Assembly (NCBI GenBank): GCA_031423955.1 | Contig: JANPGJ010000453.1 | Span: 1 to 11,495, forward strand | Origin: JAEUOS01 sp031423955 | GTDB lineage: Bacteria; Pseudomonadota; Gammaproteobacteria; Burkholderiales; JAEUOS01 | Direction: 5' to 3' | DNA length: 11,495 nt | In this document: piece after piece, positions 7,126 through 11,495 of the stretch | Layout: every line of letters begins with the position of its first letter | Numbering within the stretch: the first letter of the stretch is position 1 | Program-made: the position numbers and the translations under genes | Notes under the pieces: generated by a model | Seen by the model: only the letters and a program-made list of their open reading frames with translations | What the model was told of the DNA's origin: nothing | Databases searched by the model: none

Positions 7126-7137
7126 CCGTTGCAACGG
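7126..7137. promoter_or_regulatory. 12-base perfect palindrome, possible operator
   Basis: CCGTTGCAACGG lies in the scoB-hydrolase gap, just upstream of the candidate terminator. It is preceded by CGACCC, so the whole stretch from 7122 resembles a shortened version of the 17-base repeat (CGACCCG..TTGCA.CG). A related TTGCAAC is at 8240-8246 before the binding-protein gene. Binding of a regulator is conjecture. Confidence 0.25.
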
Positions 7138-7152
7138 CAGTCCTTGGTGCTT

Positions 7153-7177
7153 GCAGCTTCGCGGCTGCCCGTTTTTT
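7153..7177 (+). terminator. Candidate Rho-independent terminator after scoB
   Basis: GCAGC (7153-7157), a six-base loop and GCTGC (7164-7168), then CCG and six T residues (7172-7177). The stem is short but GC-rich and the T tract is clear. It would end the thioesterase-aacS-scoAB transcript about 90 bp after the scoB stop and make the hydrolase a separate unit. Confidence 0.45.
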
Positions 7178-7292
7178 CCGGAACTGCGCAAACCATTGCG
7201 AAAACATGCCTTTGGCAAGGTCGTCATTTTGGTAGCGATCAAAACTGTGCATCCGCAGGGTCCATGGCGCGATTCATCATCCGCGCGAACCT

Positions 7293-7297
7293 GAGGG
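7293..7297 (+). promoter_or_regulatory. Ribosome binding site fixing a GTG start
   Basis: GAGGG seven bases before GTG at 7305. No in-frame ATG lies nearby upstream (the ATG at 7264 is out of frame), so the hydrolase most likely begins with GTG. Confidence 0.55.
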
Positions 7298-7304
7298 CTT
7301 CCAC

Positions 7305-8135
7305 GTGAACGCCAGTCGGCCCGCGACGCTGGTCTCGATCGCGACGCCTACCACGCCGCTGGATGGCGCCTGGTACGTACCGCAGGGCGGCGCGACCGCG
7401 GGCGCGGTGTTGCTATTTCATGGCAACACCATGAACTTCTACACCGGCATGCTGCGCTTCCTGCCGCCGCTGCTGCTCGACATGGGTTACGCCTGCCTGG
7501 CCTTCAATCGTCGGGGCCACGATATCCTGGCGATTCGCGACAGTCGCGCCGCCGAGGGTGGCGCCTATCAAACCATCGCCCAGGCGGTTGAAGACAATGC
7601 GATCGCCGCGCGTTGGGTTGCCGAACAGGGCTTTCCGCATCCGATGGTGATCGGCCACAGCAATGGCGGCATGCTGGCGGTGCGGCATGTGGCTGATCAT
7701 CCGGGCACGCCGGCGTTGGGCCTGCTTTCCGCGCACTGCGGCGGGCGCGAGATCGCGCCGCGGATGGCGCGCGCCGGCTTGCTCGCCGGCGCGCGCTATG
7801 ACGAACTCAATGTGCTCGCCCGAGCGCAGGTGCGCGCAGGGCGAGGCGGCGAATTGATGCAGATGCCAGGCTGGTGGCATGTGTTGAGCGCGGCAAGCTA
7901 TGTCGACTGGCTAGACAATGTGCCCGACATCCTGGAACTGGCGCCGCGCATCCGCTGCCCGGTGTTGTATCTGCGCGGCGACCAGGAGGCACGCGATACC
8001 TACCCGGCGGAGGCGTTTGCGGGTCGTGCCGGCGCCGCGTGCACGGTGGAGATCATCGCCGATTGCAATCACTTCTACGTCGGCCGCGAAGCCCAGGTCC
8101 GGCAAGTGGTTGGGCGCTGGCTGGCTGCACTCTGA
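7305..8135 (+). CDS. Alpha/beta hydrolase of unknown substrate
   Basis: Alpha/beta-hydrolase fold protein of 276 residues without a signal peptide, so probably cytoplasmic. The oxyanion-side HGN motif is at 39-41 (LLFHGNTMNFYTG), the nucleophile elbow GHSNGG places Ser119 as nucleophile, Asp226 in YLRGDQEARD is the likely acid, and His256 in DCNHFYVG the likely base. The full triad argues for an active esterase, lipase-like or C-C/amide hydrolase. The start is GTG with GAGGG seven bases upstream. It lies on the same strand as aacS-scoAB but beyond a terminator candidate and a 242-bp gap, and is followed by a binding-protein gene after 135 bp. A job in releasing an acid from an ester feeding the CoA enzymes is inference only. 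I do not recognise a named family. Confidence 0.85.
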   Translation: MNASRPATLVSIATPTTPLDGAWYVPQGGATAGAVLLFHGNTMNFYTGMLRFLPPLLLDMGYACLAFNRRGHDILAIRDSRAAEGGAYQTIAQAVEDNAIAARWVAEQGFPHPMVIGHSNGGMLAVRHVADHPGTPALGLLSAHCGGREIAPRMARAGLLAGARYDELNVLARAQVRAGRGGELMQMPGWWHVLSAASYVDWLDNVPDILELAPRIRCPVLYLRGDQEARDTYPAEAFAGRAGAACTVEIIADCNHFYVGREAQVRQVVGRWLAAL

Positions 8136-8146
8136 AAGTTGAAATG

Positions 8147-8201
8147 ACAGTGCAACCAGGCCCGCTTCACATCGCGGGCACTGTGTGCCAGCGAGGTTGC
8201 A
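8147..8201 (+). repeat. Nested inverted repeats in the hydrolase/binding-protein gap
   Basis: TGCAACC (8151-8157) pairs with GGTTGCA (8195-8201) and encloses a second stem, GCCCGC (8160-8165) / GCGGGC (8174-8179), with an eight-base loop. An alternative outer stem ACAGT (8147-8151) / ACTGT (8180-8184) competes. GGTTGCA can also pair with TGCAAC at 8241-8246. No T tract follows. It could be an attenuating or stabilising leader RNA, or simply a Rho-dependent end for the hydrolase transcript. Confidence 0.35.
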
Positions 8202-8270
8202 GCAGGGGCGCCGTTGCCGTCGGCACCGGGCCCGCCGGATTGCAACAAGTAATACCAACCAGGAGACAAC

Positions 8271-9521
8271 ATGAGCATTGATCGCAGAGCATGGGTAAAG
8301 GGTGTGGGCGGCATGCTGGTGGCCGCCGGCAGCGGATTGCCGGTTGCAAGCCGGGCCCAGGCCGGACCGATTCGCATCGGTTTGATGACCGTCAAGAGCG
8401 GGCCCCTGGCTTCCGGCGGACTCGACATGGAGCGCGCGCTCAACATGTACCTGCAGGAACGCAATCACATGCTTGCCGGAAGGAAGGTCGAACTGATCGT
8501 CGGCGACAGCGGCGGCGTGCCGGCCTCGGCGCGTGCCAGAATCCAGGAACTGGTCGAGCGCAACAAGATCCACGTGATGATGGGGCCGCTGGCCGCCAAT
8601 GAGGCCCTGGCGGTGGACGACTACATCCGTTCGCAGACCTTGCCCACGCTGTCGGTCGCGGCAGCCGAGGACATGACCCAGCGCAAGGCCAACCCATGGT
8701 TTGTGCGGGCGACCTCCACCTCGTCGCAATGCGCGCACCCGATGGCCGACTTTTGCGCGAAGGAACTCAAGTGGCGGCGCATGGCGGTGATCGCCGACGA
8801 CTTAGCCTACGGGCATGAAATGCTGGCCGGCTTTCAGCGGGTGTTCGAGGAAAGCGGCGGCAAGGTCGTGCAGAAGCTGTTCTCGCCGCTGACCGTGGCC
8901 GACTACGGCACCTACCTTGCGCAATTGAAGACCAATGTCGACGGCATTTTCCTCGGCTTTGCCGGCTCGAATGGTTTTCGCTTCCTGCGCCAGTTCAATG
9001 AATACGGCTTGCGCGGCAAACTCAACGTCGTCGGCGGCATGACCGCGCTCGACGAGGCTGTGTTGCGCAACATGGGCGACGAGGCGCTCGGCGTGCGCAC
9101 CGCCTGCTGGTACTCGGCGGAACTGGCCAACCCGATCAATCGCAAATTTGCCGCCGCCTTCCGCAAGGAGCACAAGTACGACCCCGGCTTTTATGCGGCT
9201 GCCACCTATGTCAATGGGGCGGTGCTCGAAACCGCGCTGACCGCGATCAACGGCAGGATCGAGGACAAACCGGCGTTGATGAAGGCCTTGCGCAGTGTCA
9301 AGGCGGCGACCGCGCGCGGCCCGGTGGCCTTCGATACCTACGGCAATGTGGTCGGCGATGTTTTCATCCGGCGGGTCGAGCGCAAGGAAGGGCGCCTGGT
9401 CAATGTGGTCGAGCGGGTATACGACAACGTCAGCCAGTTCTGGACCTACAAGCCGGAGGAGTTCCTGAAGAATCCGGTGTATTCGCGCGATTATCCGCCG
9501 GCGCGCAACCTGGAAAGCTGA
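8271..9521 (+). CDS. ABC transporter substrate-binding protein, LivK-like (type I periplasmic fold)
   Basis: Exported solute-binding protein of 416 residues related to branched-chain amino acid and aromatic-acid binding proteins (Peripla_BP_6 type). The N-terminus has a twin-arginine-like start (DRRAWVKG, Arg5-Arg6), a weakly hydrophobic stretch and a probable signal peptidase site after Ala31 (RAQA), so it may be exported folded by Tat, as many betaproteobacterial binding proteins are. PIRIGLMTVKSGPLA begins the first lobe; VGDSGG, MMGPLAANEALA and the hinge-side MAVIADDLAYGHEM follow; the second lobe includes GIFLGFAGSNG and FYAAATYVNGAVLETAL. AGGAGA (8261-8266) precedes the ATG. No permease or ATPase gene is in the window, so it is an orphan here. 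Ligand unknown; an organic or aromatic acid would suit the neighbours. Confidence 0.9.
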   Translation: MSIDRRAWVKGVGGMLVAAGSGLPVASRAQAGPIRIGLMTVKSGPLASGGLDMERALNMYLQERNHMLAGRKVELIVGDSGGVPASARARIQELVERNKIHVMMGPLAANEALAVDDYIRSQTLPTLSVAAAEDMTQRKANPWFVRATSTSSQCAHPMADFCAKELKWRRMAVIADDLAYGHEMLAGFQRVFEESGGKVVQKLFSPLTVADYGTYLAQLKTNVDGIFLGFAGSNGFRFLRQFNEYGLRGKLNVVGGMTALDEAVLRNMGDEALGVRTACWYSAELANPINRKFAAAFRKEHKYDPGFYAAATYVNGAVLETALTAINGRIEDKPALMKALRSVKAATARGPVAFDTYGNVVGDVFIRRVERKEGRLVNVVERVYDNVSQFWTYKPEEFLKNPVYSRDYPPARNLES

Positions 9522-9565
9522 CTCCGCGCGAGCCTGCGCATCACGTTCGCGAAATGCGGGCAAAT

Positions 9566-9604
9566 GCATGCAGAAAGCCGGGGTTTCCCCGGCTTTCTGC
9601 ATGC
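9566..9604. terminator. Bidirectional terminator: perfect 18-bp hairpin with TTT loop
   Basis: GCATGCAGAAAGCCGGGG (9566-9583) is followed by TTT and its exact reverse complement (9587-9604). It lies between the convergent binding-protein gene (ends 9521) and cupin gene (ends 9621). The GGCTTTCT arm gives a short T-rich segment at the base on either strand, so it can serve both. The stem is unusually long and perfect. Confidence 0.8.
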
Positions 9605-9620
9605 TGCGACGATGCACCGC

Positions 9621-10367
9621 TTACTTGCGCCGAAGTGCCTTCTGCGCGACTGGACGGGCAGCTTTTCGCGGAGCCGCGGCTTTCTTCGCTGTGACAGCCT
9701 TCTTCCTTGCCGCCGCGATTGCTTTTTTTGGAGCCTTTTTCACAGCGCCGGCTTTTTTGACCGGCGCGGATTTCTTGATGGCGGCCTTCCGGACCGCAGC
9801 CGGTTTGCGCCGCGCCTTCGCCGCCTTCGCCGCCAGCCCCAGCGGCCTGGCATCAATCAGGATCGCCGCCAGGATGCAGGGTTCGGTACCGCGCACGCTC
9901 CATGAATGATTGGTGCCGCGCTGGATCATGATGTCGCCGGGCTTGAGCAGGGTTTCGCCGGTATCCACGATGGCGTGAATCTCGCCCTTGAGAACGATCA
10001 GGTAATCCACCGTGGCGGTGGTGTGCATCATCGGATCGCTGTTGGACTGGTCCTTGGCATGGCCGGCACCAATCGAATTGAAGGCCGCAAGCGAGTCGGC
10101 ATTGCCGCGCCAGGCACTATCCGGTGGAAACTCCACGATGCGCAGGATGCTGCCCTTCGGGGGCGGTTCGAGCCTGATCGGGCGTGCCGCCGCATCGGCA
10201 CCGCCGCTATTGTCGGCGGGTGCACCGCCGGTCTCCCACAAATCTGTCAAGGCCAGGCCCGGCATGGAAGCCATCTCCTTGACGTTGGGCGCCGGGCCGT
10301 CCATCAGGAAAACCGACTTGCCGTTCTTGTCGTGACGGGTCACGACCCTGCGAATTGCCCAAACCAT
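9621..10367 (-). CDS. Cupin-domain protein with a histone H1-like Lys/Ala-rich C-terminal tail
   Basis: A 248-residue protein in two parts. Residues 1-176 hold a single cupin barrel: MHTTATVDYLIVLKGEI (114-130) is motif 1 with one His (115) in place of HxH and Asp121 where Glu is usual; LKPGDIMIQRGTNHSW (141-156) is motif 2 with His154. This is the 'HxTxTxDY' cupin subtype, and metal binding may differ from classical cupins. Residues 177-248 form a low-complexity tail with 26 Ala, 19 Lys and 8 Arg and no acidic residue, built of KKA/RKA/AAK repeats like bacterial H1-like proteins and AlgP; it should be disordered and bind nucleic acid. The frame opens to 10571, but AGGAG (plus 10376-10380) is eight bases before ATG 10367 and only two before ATG 10373, so 10367 is chosen. 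Function unknown. Confidence 0.82.
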   Translation of the reverse strand: MVWAIRRVVTRHDKNGKSVFLMDGPAPNVKEMASMPGLALTDLWETGGAPADNSGGADAAARPIRLEPPPKGSILRIVEFPPDSAWRGNADSLAAFNSIGAGHAKDQSNSDPMMHTTATVDYLIVLKGEIHAIVDTGETLLKPGDIMIQRGTNHSWSVRGTEPCILAAILIDARPLGLAAKAAKARRKPAAVRKAAIKKSAPVKKAGAVKKAPKKAIAAARKKAVTAKKAAAPRKAARPVAQKALRRK

Positions 10368-10375
10368 GTGCATCT

Positions 10376-10380
10376 CTCCT
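10376..10380 (-). promoter_or_regulatory. Ribosome binding site deciding the cupin start
   Basis: AGGAG on the minus strand, eight bases before ATG 10367 and two before ATG 10373. The spacing favours 10367 and rules against the upstream in-frame extension to 10571. Confidence 0.6.
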
Positions 10381-10384
10381 CTTG

Positions 10385-10403
10385 AAAAGCGCCAAAGCGG
10401 CGC
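10385..10403 (-). promoter_or_regulatory. Hairpin plus T tract in the cupin leader
   Basis: On the minus strand GCGCC-GCTTT-GGCGC (10403-10389) is followed at once by TTTT (10388-10385), just before the ribosome site. It resembles a weak intrinsic terminator placed in the leader and could act as an attenuator. The stem is only five base pairs. Confidence 0.25.
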
Positions 10404-10875
10404 GGTGTCCAATTGTGAAAAAGCGATCATTCGTGGCGTTGCGGTGGGCAACATTACTACGAACGGAGCAGCGCTTGCATCAGAAGACCGCTTCCGCCTG
10501 CAATTGGCGCCAGGAATGCACCTGACGTTGGTTGGCCGGTTGTGGCCGCACCGGCACGAAGTTGCGTTCAATCGTGAGGGTGCGGTACCAAGGCATCCTG
10601 CAATTTGAACGGCGCATCTTCAAATGGCAGGTCTTGACCCGGCGTGGCAGGCGCAGGCGTCGCGCCTGTACCGGATGGCGGTGCGCAGAATTGCCGCACT
10701 GGAAGCAGCCTGATCTCATTTGCGGAACCATGGCTCGTCCAATCAATGTTGGGCCGACAAGCCGCTTGTGGCAGACTGCGCCCTGCGTCTACCGGCCTGA
10801 CCCGCATTCGCATAGGCCTGCATGCCCGGCTCACATCAACCGGGCCCCGATTGCCGAGCTGACATCACACACAAA
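10404..10875. other. Divergent intergenic region without a convincing gene
   Basis: About 470 bp between the cupin and cyclase starts. Open frames exist on both strands but most are rich in Arg, Cys and His, as expected of noncoding high-GC DNA. One short inverted repeat, GTTGC-GGTGG-GCAAC, is at 10438-10452. On the minus strand two stretches read like protein in different frames: a Pro/Ala-rich then acidic piece ending near 10590 (APATPGQDLPFEDAPFKLQD) and WYRTLTIERNFVPVRPQP further on to a stop at 10480. They could be the remains of a frameshifted small gene, but this is weak. No clear sigma-70 promoter was found for either flanking gene. Confidence 0.45.
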
Positions 10876-11495
10876 ATGACCCGAAAAATCATCGACCTCT
10901 CCATCTACCTCGAAAATGACGTCATCTCCGACCCGCCGGCGTTCGCACCGAAGATCGAGTACTTCAGTCACGAAAATTCGTTTCACCAGATGGCGCCGTT
11001 TTTTCCGGGCTTGAAGCAGGAAGACCTGCCGGATTCGGCGGTGTGGGCGGTCGAGCAGATTGCGTTGTCGACCCACAACGGCACGCATCTTGATGCGCCG
11101 TATCACTTTCACCCGACCATGAACAAGGGGGAGCGCTCGATCACCATCGACGAGGTTGACCTCAACTGGTGCTTCCAGCCCGGCGTCAAGCTCGACTTCC
11201 GCCATTTCGCCGACGGCTATGTAGTGACCGCAGCGGACGTGGAAGCGGAACTCAAGCGCATCGGTCACCAGATCAAGCCGCTGGAGATCGTGGTGATCAA
11301 CACCCGCGCCGGCTCGCGTTATGGCAACAACGACTACGTCAGCGCCGGCTGCGGCATGGGGTATGAAGCCACCATGTACCTGCTCGAACGCGGCGTGCGC
11401 CTGACCGGCACCGACGCCTGGAGCTGGGATGCGCCTTTCGTCTACACCGCGCAGAAGTACGCCGCCACCCATGATGCCTCGCTGATCTGGGAAGG
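10876..11495 (+). CDS. Cyclase family protein (kynurenine formamidase/isatin hydrolase-like), cut by window edge
   Basis: N-terminal 206 residues of a metal-dependent hydrolase of the cyclase family (Pfam 04199), normally about 260 residues; the frame is open at the right edge. The metal-binding signature HxxxHxD is present as His67, His71 and Asp73 in STHNGTHLDAPYHF, with His77 next to it. Relatives are Mn or Zn enzymes that open amide or lactam rings, such as isatin hydrolase and bacterial arylformamidase. RAGSRYG, the GCGMGYEATMYLLERGVRLTGTDAWSWD segment and the IWEG piece fit a subgroup of unknown substrate. The ATG at 10876 has no Shine-Dalgarno site (ACACACAAA precedes it) but MTRKIIDLSIYLEND is a natural start for the family. 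It is divergent from the cupin gene. Substrate unknown. Confidence 0.88.
   Translation, partial: MTRKIIDLSIYLENDVISDPPAFAPKIEYFSHENSFHQMAPFFPGLKQEDLPDSAVWAVEQIALSTHNGTHLDAPYHFHPTMNKGERSITIDEVDLNWCFQPGVKLDFRHFADGYVVTAADVEAELKRIGHQIKPLEIVVINTRAGSRYGNNDYVSAGCGMGYEATMYLLERGVRLTGTDAWSWDAPFVYTAQKYAATHDASLIWE

Noticed and set aside
8802..9617. 271-codon open frame opposite the binding-protein gene
   Set aside because: It begins inside the terminator hairpin and is antisense to an intact exported binding protein.
10368..10571. N-terminal extension of the cupin protein to ATG 10571
   Set aside because: The added stretch is Cys/Arg-rich, and a strong ribosome site stands directly before ATG 10367.

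Overview
The window is 11.5 kb of high-GC DNA, densely coding, with strong G/C preference at third codon positions. Gene content and protein sequence (ETF-ubiquinone oxidoreductase, XenA/YqjM-type Old Yellow Enzyme, acetoacetyl-CoA synthetase, ScoAB, an orphan LivK-like binding protein) suggest a free-living betaproteobacterium, probably Burkholderiales-like. This placement is inference from protein character, not from a marker gene. No rRNA, tRNA, CRISPR, transposase or phage gene is visible.

Layout. (1) 1-1810, minus strand: an Old Yellow Enzyme flavin reductase followed by the N-terminal 202 residues of ETF-ubiquinone oxidoreductase, which runs off the left edge. (2) 1811-2031: divergent promoter region. 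(3) 2032-2793, plus: an SDR oxidoreductase. (4) 2794-3129: intergenic, with an AT-rich island carrying a consensus TATAAT promoter. (5) 3130-7062, plus: a probable operon of a hotdog-fold acyl-CoA thioesterase, acetoacetyl-CoA synthetase (AacS) and both subunits of succinyl-CoA:3-oxoacid CoA-transferase (ScoA, ScoB). (6) 7063-7304: a gap with a candidate terminator, then a GTG-started alpha/beta hydrolase (7305-8135), a structured 135-bp gap, and an exported periplasmic binding protein (8271-9521). (7) 9566-9604: a perfect 18-bp hairpin that separates convergent genes. (8) 9621-10367, minus: a cupin protein with a 72-residue Lys/Arg/Ala-rich histone H1-like tail. (9) 10374-10875: a roughly 500-bp gap without a convincing gene. 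(10) 10876 to the right edge, plus: a cyclase-family metal hydrolase, truncated by the window.

How the genes fit together. The core is activation and use of acetoacetate or related 3-oxoacids. AacS spends ATP to make acetoacetyl-CoA, ScoAB does the same by transferring CoA from succinyl-CoA, and the thioesterase can release CoA from an acyl-CoA. ETF-QO passes electrons from acyl-CoA dehydrogenases to ubiquinone. The SDR, the Old Yellow Enzyme, the alpha/beta hydrolase, the solute-binding protein and the cyclase-family hydrolase would suit uptake and breakdown of an organic acid or cyclic compound, but no substrate can be read from the sequence.

The most unusual object is the cupin with an H1-like basic tail. 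The double route for acetoacetate activation in one operon, a 17-base repeat shared by two intergenic regions, and the structured gaps before the hydrolase and binding-protein genes are the other points to check.
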